Made by a program: the position numbers and the translations under genes
Shown here: positions 1 through 8,756 of the stretch, piece after piece
Numbering within the stretch: the stretch's first letter is position 1
How the letters are laid out: every line of letters begins with the position of its first letter
Notes under the pieces: generated by a model
Seen by the model: the letters and a program-made list of their open reading frames with translations, nothing else
Databases searched by the model: none
What the model was told of the DNA's origin: nothing
NCBI RefSeq assembly: GCF_000314735.2
Contig: NZ_KB375270.1
Span: 2,294,001-2,358,000 of the forward strand
Origin: Afipia felis ATCC 53690
GTDB taxonomy: Bacteria > Pseudomonadota > Alphaproteobacteria > Rhizobiales > Xanthobacteraceae
Direction of reading: 5' to 3'
DNA: 64,000 nt

Positions 1-842
1 TCGACGAGCGGGCTCATCGTGACATCTTCACCCAACTCAACCACAAGGTGCTCTTTGACCCGGACATGCGCCAGCGACGGAATGGTGCGGATATCGATAT
101 CGATCTCCGCACGGTCGGGCACCGAGTTGACATTAATGCCCGCGCGCACCGCACCAACGCTTAGCGTCGGCTTGCCGAGATGCGGATGCGGTGCCTCATT
201 GAATTCGAAAGCCTCGAGCTTATGAAGCACGCGCGCTGCCTTATACGCGGCGTTGACGCCGAGATGCGGCATCGAGCCATGCGCCGTTACACCGGTTGTC
301 ACGGCACGCAACCACAGCGCACCCTTGTGGCCGACCATTGGCATGTTCGACGTCGGCTCCGCGACGACAAGTGCATCACCCTTCTTGAGAGCACCCGCCT
401 TCACCAACACCTTGGCGCCATCGCAACCGGTTTCTTCCCCCGCGGTGATAATCAATGTGATCGATCCACTCGACCTACGATTCTTTCTTGCGGCGGCGCA
501 GGCCGCCGACACGAAAGCCGCAACCCCACTCTTCATATCGGTCGAGCCACGCCCATAGAGCCGGCCATCGATGATTTCGCCACCGAACGGATCGCGCCGC
601 CATGGCGCATTTCCAAGCGGCACGGTGTCCACGTGCCCGGTAAAGCAAAGCGCCGGCCCCTCGCCCAGGGTCGCAACTAGATTGGCACGACTTTCACCAA
701 AGCCATGAATTTCAGTCTTCAGACCGGCATCCGACAGAATGCCGGCCAGCATTTCGATGCAGGCGAGCTCATGCCCCGGCGGGTTGATCGTGTCGATGGC
801 GACCAATTCCTGCGTGAGACGTACCGGATCAGGATAGCTCAT
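1..842 (-). CDS. M20-family amidohydrolase/deacetylase (3' end outside window)
   Basis: Reading back from an ATG at 842 gives an open frame of 280 codons that runs off the window, so the C-terminus is missing. The protein begins MSYPDPVRLTQELVAI and shows the M20 metallopeptidase pattern: TGHVDTVP with the first metal ligands, GRGSTDMKSG, and AGEETGC with the catalytic Glu pair. The family (ArgE, DapE, carboxypeptidase G2) hydrolyses N-acyl or peptide-like amide bonds with two zinc ions in the cytoplasm. The gene starts 7 bp after the stop of the ThDP enzyme, so it is probably co-transcribed as the distal gene of the catabolic run. Inference: it releases an amine or amino acid from an acylated pathway intermediate. 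Substrate unknown. Confidence 0.88.
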   Translation of the reverse strand, partial: MSYPDPVRLTQELVAIDTINPPGHELACIEMLAGILSDAGLKTEIHGFGESRANLVATLGEGPALCFTGHVDTVPLGNAPWRRDPFGGEIIDGRLYGRGSTDMKSGVAAFVSAACAAARKNRRSSGSITLIITAGEETGCDGAKVLVKAGALKKGDALVVAEPTSNMPMVGHKGALWLRAVTTGVTAHGSMPHLGVNAAYKAARVLHKLEAFEFNEAPHPHLGKPTLSVGAVRAGINVNSVPDRAEIDIDIRTIPSLAHVRVKEHLVVELGEDVTMSPLV

Positions 843-849
843 GCTCGAC

Positions 850-2544
850 TCAAACTCCGCAAATGACGTTCAACAACGCCTGACGGCCTTCATTTTGCAC
901 GACCCCAAGCGCGCGTTCAATCGCCGCCGGAAGATCCGCCGGATCTTCGACGCGCTCACCATAGCCGCCTGCGGCGGCGCAGACCTGCTCGAACGCCGGC
1001 AAATGACCGAGCCGTGTGAACGGCGCATCGTTGCAGCACCCGGTCTGACCTTGCGGATACATCTGCAGGGTTGAGCGCCGCACCGCATTCCACATGCCGT
1101 TATTCATGACAATGAAAAGCACCGGCAGCTTGTACAGCGCGGCCGCATGATGAACCGCGACAGGATTGCTGAAGAGATACGCGCCGTCACCGCTCACCGC
1201 GATCACCTGCCGCTCGGGCGCAGCGAGCTTCGCACCGAGCGCGGCACCCGGCCCCCAGCCAAGACCGGAGGCCGAACTTGAACCGAAATAGCTGTCCGGC
1301 TGCTCAAAAGCGCAGTGGTCGAGTTGCAGCGTGTATTCGTTGACGACGATCGCGTCCGCATCCTTGGCCGCACCGATGCAGTGGCTAGCCCATGCCGGGT
1401 GAATCGGCATCTGGTGCGCACTCTTTTCGATGATCATTTGCCGTTCGGCATCGAGCTCGGCCCGGTTTTTCACAACCCAATCGCGGCGCGCCGAAACATC
1501 GGCTTTCCTGGCGTCGAGCGCTTTCGTGAGCGCGGTGAGGATCGCGACGCAACCACCAGCGATGCCGAGATCGCTGGCGAAACCGCGGATCGGGATCTGC
1601 GTATGCAGCGGATCGAATCCGCACTGGATGACTTTGCAATCTGATTTCGGCTGCGCGTGCACAGGCAGCCACGGCACATCGCTATCCAGCACCAGAACGA
1701 CATCCGCGTCGCCGACGAAGCGATGCGGATCGTAGCCGAGATTCATCGGATGCGACGACGGCAACCCGAGATAGCGGGGCTTGTGCTGCGTGACGGGAAT
1801 CGCGAATCGCTCTGCGAAATCGGCAAGCGCGGCAAACGCGCCGGGCTCCCTCCCGGCATTGGCGGCAACGATCAGCGGGCGCCGGGCGCCCACCAGCAGA
1901 TCGCTTGCGACAGAAATTGCTTCTGCATCCGGAGCGGCAGGCGCGGCAGGGCGCAGCCTTGCCGGGCCCGATTGGGTGGCGGCCGCCGGTTCGCCTAGTA
2001 CCTCACGCGGCAGCGACAGATAAACCGGGCCGCGAGGTTCCGTGCCAGCAATCGCAAGCGCTCGGTCCACAACCGTTTCGAGCTGGCCCGCACTGCGGAG
2101 CTCATATTCCCATTTCACAATCTCGCGCAGCATGCCCGCCTGGTCGTACATCTCCTGCGCCCAGTGAATGTAACCGTCGCGCGAGCCATGCCGACCGAAT
2201 TCCGTGATCGGCGAGCGTCCTGCGGTCAGCAACATGCCGACATTCTCGCGGGCGGCGTTCATCGCTCCACAGATCATGTTCGCGGTGCCAACGCTGACAT
2301 GCATCATCACCGCCGGGATGTTACGCGACAGCATCGCATAGCCGTGTGCCATCGATACCGCGAGATTTTCGTGCGCGGCCAGCACCGGCTGTGGGGCCGA
2401 CATGCGGTTGTTCGCGAATTCGGCGTAGGCCTCGACAATCGGTGCAAAGTCGGTGCCCGCATTACCGAACAGGTATTGCACGCCACGTTCGCTAAGCAAC
2501 CGGAGATAAGCCGCGGCGACACTATCGGCTGCTTTGACGGTCAT
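850..2544 (-). CDS. Thiamine-diphosphate-dependent decarboxylase/lyase-like enzyme
   Basis: This 564-residue protein has the full three-domain layout of the acetolactate synthase/benzoylformate decarboxylase family. The N-terminal Pyr domain contains AAHENLAVSMAHGYA with the conserved catalytic Glu (residue 59). A central domain follows, then a C-terminal PP domain with GDGAYLF and NNGMWNAV, the GDG-N(N) cofactor-binding motif. Members decarboxylate 2-oxoacids or condense them. It lies between the ornithine-cyclodeaminase-like gene (38 bp upstream) and the M20 gene (7 bp downstream). With a D-2-hydroxyacid dehydrogenase and a semialdehyde dehydrogenase in the same island, a 2-oxoacid to aldehyde to acid sequence is plausible. 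That route is inference; an acetolactate synthase or oxalyl-CoA-type role is not excluded. Confidence 0.87.
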   Translation of the reverse strand: MTVKAADSVAAAYLRLLSERGVQYLFGNAGTDFAPIVEAYAEFANNRMSAPQPVLAAHENLAVSMAHGYAMLSRNIPAVMMHVSVGTANMICGAMNAARENVGMLLTAGRSPITEFGRHGSRDGYIHWAQEMYDQAGMLREIVKWEYELRSAGQLETVVDRALAIAGTEPRGPVYLSLPREVLGEPAAATQSGPARLRPAAPAAPDAEAISVASDLLVGARRPLIVAANAGREPGAFAALADFAERFAIPVTQHKPRYLGLPSSHPMNLGYDPHRFVGDADVVLVLDSDVPWLPVHAQPKSDCKVIQCGFDPLHTQIPIRGFASDLGIAGGCVAILTALTKALDARKADVSARRDWVVKNRAELDAERQMIIEKSAHQMPIHPAWASHCIGAAKDADAIVVNEYTLQLDHCAFEQPDSYFGSSSASGLGWGPGAALGAKLAAPERQVIAVSGDGAYLFSNPVAVHHAAALYKLPVLFIVMNNGMWNAVRRSTLQMYPQGQTGCCNDAPFTRLGHLPAFEQVCAAAGGYGERVEDPADLPAAIERALGVVQNEGRQALLNVICGV

Positions 2545-2582
2545 CAGAAAAATCCCCTACGCGGCGAAAACCGCAATGCGGC

Positions 2583-3593
2583 TCACTCGTCGGGTTCGTC
2601 GAACAGCGTAAGTTGATGCCCCTTGCCCTGCACAACGGCCTGATCGAGAATGTGGCTTCCCAGCATGATATCGCTGATCGCGAATCCGCGATGCCAGAAC
2701 ACGATCTTTTCGCCGGGGTTGGTCCGGCCCGGTTTGCGGCCGGCGATGATCTCCCCGATCTCGGCATGAATATTCGAAGCGGTCAATTCCCCGCTCTGGA
2801 TCATCGGAAACAACTGGCCACCCTTCTGACACTGCTCCCAGTCGTCGACGATGATCTTGGATGCACTCTTCACCGTCTTCGGATCAATCGCCATGACCCA
2901 GCCATAAGCGATCAGCAGGCAATTCGGCTTCAGCCATTCGTCGCGGATCAGCAAAGTCGGTTTTTCGAGCCGCGTTGCCTCCACAACGATATCTGCATCA
3001 TGAACAGCCTCTTCGGCCTCCGCGACAGCCCGCGCCTCGATGCCGAGTTCGTCCCGAATCTTGCGCGCGAGCGCCTCGCGGGTTTCTGCTCGCTTGCTGT
3101 TGATACGGACTTCTTCGAGATCGAACATTCCGGCCATCGCCGCGATGTTTGAAAAGGCGGTCCCGCGTGCACCGATATGCCCGACGATCTTTGGTTTCGG
3201 CGGAGCAAGATGGCGCGCTCCAGCACCCGTAACAGCCCCTGTGCGCGCCGTCGTGAGATCAGTAGCGTCCATGATGGCGCGCGGCACACCTTTGCGTGGA
3301 TCGTAAAGCGTCAGCACGGCCACTTCGGAGGGCAAACCGTGGCGATAATTATCAACGTAATCGCCGATCACCTTTACAGCTGCAGTGTCGTTGGGCTGCG
3401 CCCAACCCACTAGAATATTGAAATGACCGTTGTAGCGATCATCCAGCTGGATGTGTGATTTTGGCGGCAGCACGACTTCGCGACGGCCATGGGCGGCGAG
3501 CCCGGTTTCGATGATCTCCACGACTTCCGGCATCGGGGGCATCAACGCCCGCACTTCGCCGCGGTTCAAAAACCGGAATTCAACCCGTGCCAT
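2583..3593 (-). CDS. Ornithine cyclodeaminase / mu-crystallin family protein
   Basis: The 336-residue sequence matches the OCD/mu-crystallin family in length and order: an N-terminal substrate lobe (KSHIQLDDRYNGHFNILVG), a TTARTGAV stretch that binds the substrate carboxylate, and a Rossmann segment (IGARGTAFSNIAAM). The usual G-x-G-x-x-(A/G) NAD motif is altered to GARGTA. The family includes NAD-dependent ornithine cyclodeaminase, alanine dehydrogenase and ketimine reductases, so exact chemistry cannot be assigned. A GAGGGAA ribosome site precedes the ATG at 3593. The gene sits between the importer's binding protein (23 bp upstream) and the ThDP enzyme. Inference: it handles a cyclic imine or amino-acid intermediate produced from the imported compound. 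Confidence 0.85.
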   Translation of the reverse strand: MARVEFRFLNRGEVRALMPPMPEVVEIIETGLAAHGRREVVLPPKSHIQLDDRYNGHFNILVGWAQPNDTAAVKVIGDYVDNYRHGLPSEVAVLTLYDPRKGVPRAIMDATDLTTARTGAVTGAGARHLAPPKPKIVGHIGARGTAFSNIAAMAGMFDLEEVRINSKRAETREALARKIRDELGIEARAVAEAEEAVHDADIVVEATRLEKPTLLIRDEWLKPNCLLIAYGWVMAIDPKTVKSASKIIVDDWEQCQKGGQLFPMIQSGELTASNIHAEIGEIIAGRKPGRTNPGEKIVFWHRGFAISDIMLGSHILDQAVVQGKGHQLTLFDEPDE

Positions 3594-3616
3594 GACTGTT
3601 CCCTCGTAACTTTTTT

Positions 3617-4675
3617 TTACCAGTTCGACTGTTTCGCGAGATCTTTGAATTTGTTGCTATCGAAGTCGTTGATCTTGTCGATGAACTCATTGGTGTAAGA
3701 AGACTTCACGTCAAAGTCCTTCGGCAACAACCCCTGCTCGATCGTTAGATCGGCGAGGTCCTTCCACTTGGCATCGATGTTGGTGCCCCACTTGGTCACA
3801 CCTTCCGGCAGCTTCATCAGATCGAAGCGCGAGTTGAAAACGTGCTCCGCGTCCTTGAGAGCCTTGGCATCGTCGCCACCCTGCGGCTTGGTCGAAGGGT
3901 AGAGTTTCCAGTGGTTACGCACCGAAGCGGCCGGGTTGGCAAGACCGAACACCGACGACTCGGCAATCGCGCGCGCGACCTTGACTGCTCGCTCCGGATT
4001 GGCCGCGAGTGTCTCTTCTTTGGCGATCAGAACGTTGCCAGGCAGCTGGTTCGCCCAATCCGGCGCGATCTGCACGAACTGGAAGCCGCCGTTTTCAAGC
4101 GAAGCGACCGCCGTATCCCACGCCGCCCACACGTCGACCGCCTTTTGCCGCATGGCGTTCGCCGCCGGTGCTCCAAGGCCGACTGACAGCCATTTCACGT
4201 CCTTATCGGGATCGATATTGGTGCGCTTCAGGATACTGCGGATGAAGGGCACCGAGCCCGCGCTCATATCGGGAACGCCGATCGTCTTGCCCTTGAGATC
4301 TTCGATCTTGGTGATGCCGCTGTCCTTCAATGCGACGACCTGATAGATCGGCCGCTGCGCATAGGTGTAGAAGGCCTTCACCTTGATGCCTTTGGAGCGC
4401 GCGATCATCAGCGCATCGGTGCCGACCGTCGCATAGTCGACCTGACCGCTCGCGACCTGCTGAACGCCGGCAGTCGCACCCGAGAGACCAACGACTTCAA
4501 CATCAAGGCCGGCATCCTTCCAGAGTCCAAGCCCCAGAGGGATCGACGACTGGGCCGCGTGTCCAACGGTGATGTTCGTGGTGGTGACAGCGTAGGTTAC
4601 CTTATCGCCAGCATTCGCCGCGGTGACCGCAGCAACAGAGACTGCCACGATCAGTGAAGCCAGTATGCGTCGCAT
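3617..4675 (-). CDS. ABC transporter substrate-binding protein, NitT/TauT (SsuA/THI5-like) type
   Basis: A 352-residue periplasmic protein with a clear signal peptide (basic MRR, hydrophobic LASLIVAVSVAAVTA, cleavage near ANAG). The mature part has the periplasmic-binding-fold features of the nitrate/taurine/sulfonate group: a SSIPLGLGLWKDAGL segment near the N-terminus, VASGQVDYATVG, and DLKGKTIGVP. It should deliver substrate to the permease and ATPase encoded just upstream; the permease stop lies 64 bp before this start. Relatives bind nitrate, taurine, alkanesulfonates, pyrimidine precursors or aromatic acids. In this context the ligand is probably the compound attacked by the local Rieske oxygenase, but the binding residues cannot be read with confidence. 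Confidence 0.9.
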   Translation of the reverse strand: MRRILASLIVAVSVAAVTAANAGDKVTYAVTTTNITVGHAAQSSIPLGLGLWKDAGLDVEVVGLSGATAGVQQVASGQVDYATVGTDALMIARSKGIKVKAFYTYAQRPIYQVVALKDSGITKIEDLKGKTIGVPDMSAGSVPFIRSILKRTNIDPDKDVKWLSVGLGAPAANAMRQKAVDVWAAWDTAVASLENGGFQFVQIAPDWANQLPGNVLIAKEETLAANPERAVKVARAIAESSVFGLANPAASVRNHWKLYPSTKPQGGDDAKALKDAEHVFNSRFDLMKLPEGVTKWGTNIDAKWKDLADLTIEQGLLPKDFDVKSSYTNEFIDKINDFDSNKFKDLAKQSNW

Positions 4676-4739
4676 GTTCGATGTCCCCTGTTGTTCCTGA
4701 ATATTTTTATGCGTTCAGCTATGTGTTCTGCCTTGCCAA

Positions 4740-5588
4740 TTAGATTGATTGCGAGAAGCCAGCATTCCAGAACAAGAGCCGTCCCTGAATGAATCGGACG
4801 ATCATGCTCAACGCGACACCGAACACGCCGAGGATCACGAGGATCGCGAACATCTGCGCGACATTGAACTGGAAGTTGGCTTCGAGGATGAGGTTGCCGA
4901 GACCGGCTTTGGAGCCGACGAACTCTCCGACAATCGAGCCGAGAATGGCGAGCACGATCGCGACGTTCAGCCCCGCGAAAATAAAAGGCAACGCGTTAGG
5001 CAACCGCACGAGACGGAAGGTTTCCCACGGCGTGGCACCGAGCGAACGCATCAGATCGAGTTTGCCCTGATCACAGGATTTGAGACCGACGATAGTGTTC
5101 ACCAGGATCGGGAACAGCGCGACGAGCGCTACGATGATCACCTTGGACTGAATGCCGTATCCCGCCCAGATAATAATGAGCGGAGCGATGGCGATCTTCG
5201 GTAGCGTCTGTAATGCGACGAGCCATGGATAGACAGTCCGCTCCACGATCCGGAATTGCGCGACGAGCGCGCCGAGGCCAATGCCGAAAAATGCCGCCAG
5301 CAAAAATCCGGTGAGCGTCTGAAACGCCGTGACGAGGAAATGCTCGATAAACAGGCCGGACTTCAGCCCATAATAAAGCGACACAATGATCGCACTCGGA
5401 GGCGGCAAGATGAATTCAGGAACACGAAATACCCGCACAGACGCTTCCCAGGCCGCCAGCAGGATAAGAAACGTGCTGAAAGAGATAAGATAATCGCCAC
5501 CCGGAATGGCACGGCGGCGGACAGAAGCCCGGCCACTTGCGATGACGGGGCCTGCGATCTTGCCGTTGGCAGGAGACGTATCAGTCAT
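4740..5588 (-). CDS. ABC transporter permease, NitT/TauT (SsuC-like) type
   Basis: The ATG at 5588, preceded by GGAGGG, gives 282 residues, the usual size for SsuC/TauC permeases. An upstream in-frame start would overlap the ATPase by about 100 bp and has no ribosome site. There are about six membrane segments, beginning with YLISFSTFLILLAAW. The cytoplasmic EAA loop is present as RSLGATPWETFRLVRLP and contacts the ATPase. Start and ATPase stop overlap as ATGACTGA, so translation is coupled. It should form the homodimeric inner-membrane channel for the importer encoded by its neighbours. Confidence 0.92.
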   Translation of the reverse strand: MTDTSPANGKIAGPVIASGRASVRRRAIPGGDYLISFSTFLILLAAWEASVRVFRVPEFILPPPSAIIVSLYYGLKSGLFIEHFLVTAFQTLTGFLLAAFFGIGLGALVAQFRIVERTVYPWLVALQTLPKIAIAPLIIIWAGYGIQSKVIIVALVALFPILVNTIVGLKSCDQGKLDLMRSLGATPWETFRLVRLPNALPFIFAGLNVAIVLAILGSIVGEFVGSKAGLGNLILEANFQFNVAQMFAILVILGVFGVALSMIVRFIQGRLLFWNAGFSQSI

Positions 5589-6459
5589 AGTGCACCCTCC
5601 CCGAAGCTTCATTGCCTGTTGCCGGCGCATCCTCGCCGTGATCGAGCAGATGGCGCAGCCTGCGCGTGTAGTTGCCGAACGCCGCATCGCTCAGGAGATC
5701 GAGATTGCGCGGACGCGGCAAGCCGATCACGACGTCTTCGATAATGCGGCCCGGACGCGGCGACATCACGATTACACGGTCACTCATGAAGGCCGCTTCC
5801 GAGATCGAATGCGTGATCATGAAGACGGTCTTTTTGGCCGATTGCCAGATTTTCAGGAGTTCGAGGTTCATGTGCTCGCGCGTCAATGCGTCGAGCGCGC
5901 CGAAGGGTTCGTCCATCAGCAGCACCGATGGGTCGTGGACGAGCGCGCGGGCGATGGCAACGCGCTGACGCATTCCACCGGAAAGCTCGAATGGATACTT
6001 GCTCTCAAAACCTTTGAGGCCGACGAGATCGAGCAGATCGTAAGCGCGCGCAGTCGCCTGTTTGATGTCGAGCTTCAGAACGTGCGCAGGCAGAAGCACA
6101 TTGTTCAGCACCGTCCGCCACGGCAGCAGGTTGGCGTCCTGGAATACGATACCGATGTCTTTCGTGGGACCGCTGCGCTTGCTGCCGTTCAACAAAAGGT
6201 CGCCGTCATATTCCGGCTCGAGGCCGCCGATAATACGGAGCAGCGTGGTCTTGCCGCAACCTGATGCGCCGATCACAGAGACGAACTGCTGCGAGCGAAT
6301 ATCAAGGTTGATCTTCTGAAGTGCGTTGACGTTCTCGCCGCTCGCAGTCGCATAGGTCTTGCTCACGCCCTGCAAGGAAACCGCGACGGAATCCTGCGAG
6401 GGTTGCGACGAGCGACTGTTTGTCGGCGCGAGCTTAAGAACAGTCGAGATAGGGTTCAT
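5581..6459 (-). CDS. ABC transporter ATPase, NitT/TauT (SsuB/TauB-like) type
   Basis: From the ATG at 6459 (AAGGA about 12 nt upstream) the protein has 292 residues. A TTG start eight codons earlier is possible but less likely. All nucleotide-binding motifs are present: Walker A GASGCGKTT, Q-loop VFQDANLLPW, signature LSGGMRQR, Walker B VLLMDEPFGALD and the switch His in MITHSI. These are typical of the nitrate/sulfonate/taurine importers. It energises the permease whose start overlaps its stop. The first 25 residues are a low-complexity extension beyond the usual domain. It is the first gene of the transporter block, and the 577-bp region upstream probably holds a promoter. Confidence 0.93.
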   Translation of the reverse strand: MNPISTVLKLAPTNSRSSQPSQDSVAVSLQGVSKTYATASGENVNALQKINLDIRSQQFVSVIGASGCGKTTLLRIIGGLEPEYDGDLLLNGSKRSGPTKDIGIVFQDANLLPWRTVLNNVLLPAHVLKLDIKQATARAYDLLDLVGLKGFESKYPFELSGGMRQRVAIARALVHDPSVLLMDEPFGALDALTREHMNLELLKIWQSAKKTVFMITHSISEAAFMSDRVIVMSPRPGRIIEDVVIGLPRPRNLDLLSDAAFGNYTRRLRHLLDHGEDAPATGNEASGRVHYD

Positions 6460-7036
6460 GATGAGCGCATCCTTCCACGGCAATTTTCTTTTTTGTCAGA
6501 GCAAGACATGTGCCAACACAACGACCGCGGCACTGCGCTCTGCATTCAAGTGCATGCGTCGGCACCCACAGTGCGGCAACGCGCTCCTGTTGGATGTCAC
6601 GCAGCAAGCCAAGCTCACCATCTCCCTTTTTGCGGATCGGGCATGAACCCCGAGCCACACAATGCGACCCACGAACCGTGTTGGTACTTTTCGACCGCAC
6701 ACCCGTTTTCTGACGGCAGTGAACTGCTACGCCCCACCCGTCTGCAGAAACCCACGTTCGCAAGCCCGCAGGCAGGTGTCCCCGAAAATTATGGGCGGCA
6801 CCGGAAGCGGGAGTAAACAAAGCTTTTCCTTGGCCGGAGTTTAGAAAAAACGAAGCAGTTTTCGCTGCAATATCCGGCGCTTGCCTCGTAAAGCAACGCA
6901 TGCGGCGCATTCTTGAGCAATCGGCTTGAGGCGCCGCTGACCGTAAGGCGTCAACGCTGCCATTCCCGCCGCAAGCAAAGCGTCCGCAACAATCATTCTG
7001 CCAACGCCCCCGAAGATTTCCGGCGCATCGCTTCCC
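6460..7036. other. 577-bp region without a convincing gene
   Basis: Short open frames occur on both strands but none has a ribosome site, conserved motif or sustained codon bias. The stretch probably contains the terminator of the reductase transcript (6845-6868) and the promoter of the transporter block read to the left. No TPP-riboswitch core was seen, although the binding protein belongs to a family that includes THI5-like members. Confidence 0.55.
6845..6868 (-). terminator. Candidate intrinsic terminator of the reductase transcript
   Basis: On the minus strand a small hairpin GCAG-CGAAAA-CTGC is followed by TTCG and a run of T residues. It lies about 170 bp downstream of the reductase stop codon. 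The stem is only four base pairs, so the call is weak. Confidence 0.35.
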
Positions 7037-7996
7037 TCACAGATTGAGTACGAGCCGCGAGCTTTTTGCGCGCGAGACGCAGATCATCATGGTCTTGTTC
7101 CCCGCACGCTCTTCTTCCGACAACAATGCATCGCGATGTTCGGGCTCACCGGAAATCACGACCGTCTCGCAAGTGCCGCAAACGCCTTCCTCGCAAGCAC
7201 TGTCGACGTGATAACCGTTATCACGCAGCACCTGCAGGATCGTCCTATCGGGCGGAACGGTGAGTACGACGCCGCTACGTTTGAGTTCGACCTCAAACGT
7301 CGTGTTAGGACCGTTATTGATCTCTGGCGCTGAAAACCACTCGAAGTGAACCTGTTCTTTCGGCCACGCTGACGTCGCCCGCGCAACAGCCTCCATCAGA
7401 GGCTTCGGCCCGCAACAATAAATATGCGTGTCGGGAGACTGCTGTTTAACCAACGCATCGATATCGAGAATTGGCTTCTCGCTGAAATGAGTGTGGACAC
7501 GCTCGGGCGCGAGCTTCGTGAGCTCCGGATAGAACGTGGCATGTCTTTCCGAACGCGCGCAGTAGTGCAGCGTCCAGTCCTGATTTTGTTCGTTCAGTTC
7601 CGTAATCATCGCCGTGATCGGCGTGATGCCGATGCCTCCGGCGATGAACAAATTGGGATGGCTACCGGACGCCAGCGGAAAATGATTCCGAGGACCACCG
7701 ATACTGAGCAGCGTGCCGATCTCGATCCGCTCATGCATGCCGCTGGAGCCGCCGCGACTCTCGGGTTCTTTCTTTACCGCGATGGTGTAGGGGCCCGACG
7801 CCACCGCCTTCCCGCACAGCGAATATTGTCGCACCGGGCCGCCGGGAATTTGCACATCGATATGTGCACCTGGCGCAAACGGTTCGAGAGAGCGACCGTC
7901 GGCCTGCTGCAGATCGAACGTCATCACGTCGGCAGCCGGGTAGCCGACAGCAACAACACGTACGCGGCGAAGATCGAGAAGACGGCTCATCGTCAT
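7037..7996 (-). CDS. PDR/VanB-type oxidoreductase: FMN, NADH and C-terminal 2Fe-2S ferredoxin domains
   Basis: The 319-residue protein has the phthalate dioxygenase reductase order. An FMN-binding barrel contains RQYSLCG; a nucleotide-binding domain contains IAGGIGITPI and CCGPKPLME; and a plant-type ferredoxin domain at the C-terminus holds CEEGVCGTC plus a distal Cys (MMICVS) as cluster ligands. Such proteins take electrons from NADH and pass them one at a time to a Rieske oxygenase. The oxygenase component is encoded 3 kb upstream in the same orientation (11096-12280), so the two very likely form a two-component system. It follows the GntR gene by 54 bp. Confidence 0.93.
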   Translation of the reverse strand: MTMSRLLDLRRVRVVAVGYPAADVMTFDLQQADGRSLEPFAPGAHIDVQIPGGPVRQYSLCGKAVASGPYTIAVKKEPESRGGSSGMHERIEIGTLLSIGGPRNHFPLASGSHPNLFIAGGIGITPITAMITELNEQNQDWTLHYCARSERHATFYPELTKLAPERVHTHFSEKPILDIDALVKQQSPDTHIYCCGPKPLMEAVARATSAWPKEQVHFEWFSAPEINNGPNTTFEVELKRSGVVLTVPPDRTILQVLRDNGYHVDSACEEGVCGTCETVVISGEPEHRDALLSEEERAGNKTMMICVSRAKSSRLVLNL

Positions 7997-8050
7997 CGCG
8001 CGATGCTTTCGTACCTGCTGTGACGCACGGACGTGCTCATGACGCTCCCA

Positions 8051-8734
8051 TTACACGGCGACCTCCAGCGAGCCTTTCGGTTGCGTGGCCATCGCTTCGG
8101 GATCAATCGCGCGGCAGAAAGCAGCGGCGTTCTGAATATGCCTGCGCATACCTTCGGCAGCGGCTTCACCATCGCGTTTCTTGAGTTCCTGAAAAATACT
8201 GTCGATCTCGCGGAAACCGTCCTGCACGCGCTCGACCGATACCGAGCAAGCGCGGCGAATCCATTGCACCTTGTCCCGCAGATTCACCAGGATATCGAGG
8301 ACGAGCTCGTTACCCGCTGCCTTGTAGATCGCGAGGTGAAACTGTTTGTCGAGATCGATGAAAAGTTCCGAGCGCCCCGCCACAATGCTCGGCCCGAGCG
8401 TGTCGAAGGCAACCTGCAGTGCATCGAGATCCTTCTGCGAGATGCGCGCGGCAGCAACACGCGCCGCATGCATCTCCAGCACGGTGCGAAGCTCCGTAAC
8501 TTCCTCGATATCGTTGTTGGTAAGCGCCTTCACAAAAGTGCCGCTCTGCGGCGAAACCGCGACCCAGCCCTCGCTTTTCAATCGCGCGAGCGCGGAGCGC
8601 ACCGGCGAGCGCCCAACCCCGAGTTCCGATGCCAGACGCGTTTCAGACAACCGCTCGCCCAGCCGATATTCCAGCTCGACAATGCGGCGCTTGATTTCGC
8701 GATAAGTCTGGGCGGCAACGTTCAGTTCATCCAT
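8051..8734 (-). CDS. GntR-family transcriptional regulator, FadR/FCD subfamily
   Basis: The 227-residue protein has a winged-helix DNA-binding domain (residues about 5-70: RLASELGVGRSPVRSALARLK) and an all-helical FCD ligand domain. The FCD metal-binding pattern is visible: Asp and His in DLDKQFHLAIY and a later His in MRRHIQNA. Such regulators usually repress a neighbouring catabolic operon and are released by a pathway acid. The gene lies inside the minus-strand run, between the triple-RidA gene (22 bp) and the reductase (54 bp). Two motifs of the FadR-type operator form lie in the divergent promoter at 12296-12318 and are its likely target, which would make it autoregulated. Confidence 0.92.
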   Translation of the reverse strand: MDELNVAAQTYREIKRRIVELEYRLGERLSETRLASELGVGRSPVRSALARLKSEGWVAVSPQSGTFVKALTNNDIEEVTELRTVLEMHAARVAAARISQKDLDALQVAFDTLGPSIVAGRSELFIDLDKQFHLAIYKAAGNELVLDILVNLRDKVQWIRRACSVSVERVQDGFREIDSIFQELKKRDGEAAAEGMRRHIQNAAAFCRAIDPEAMATQPKGSLEVAV

Positions 8735-8756
8735 CTTCTATCTCTCAGGCCGGGCC

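Noticed and set aside
180..680. Plus-strand frame over the start of the window
   Set aside because: It is antisense to a clear M20 enzyme and has no motif or ribosome site.
6460..7036. TPP riboswitch upstream of the THI5-like importer genes
   Set aside because: The conserved CTGAGA and the second TPP-binding core were not found on either strand.
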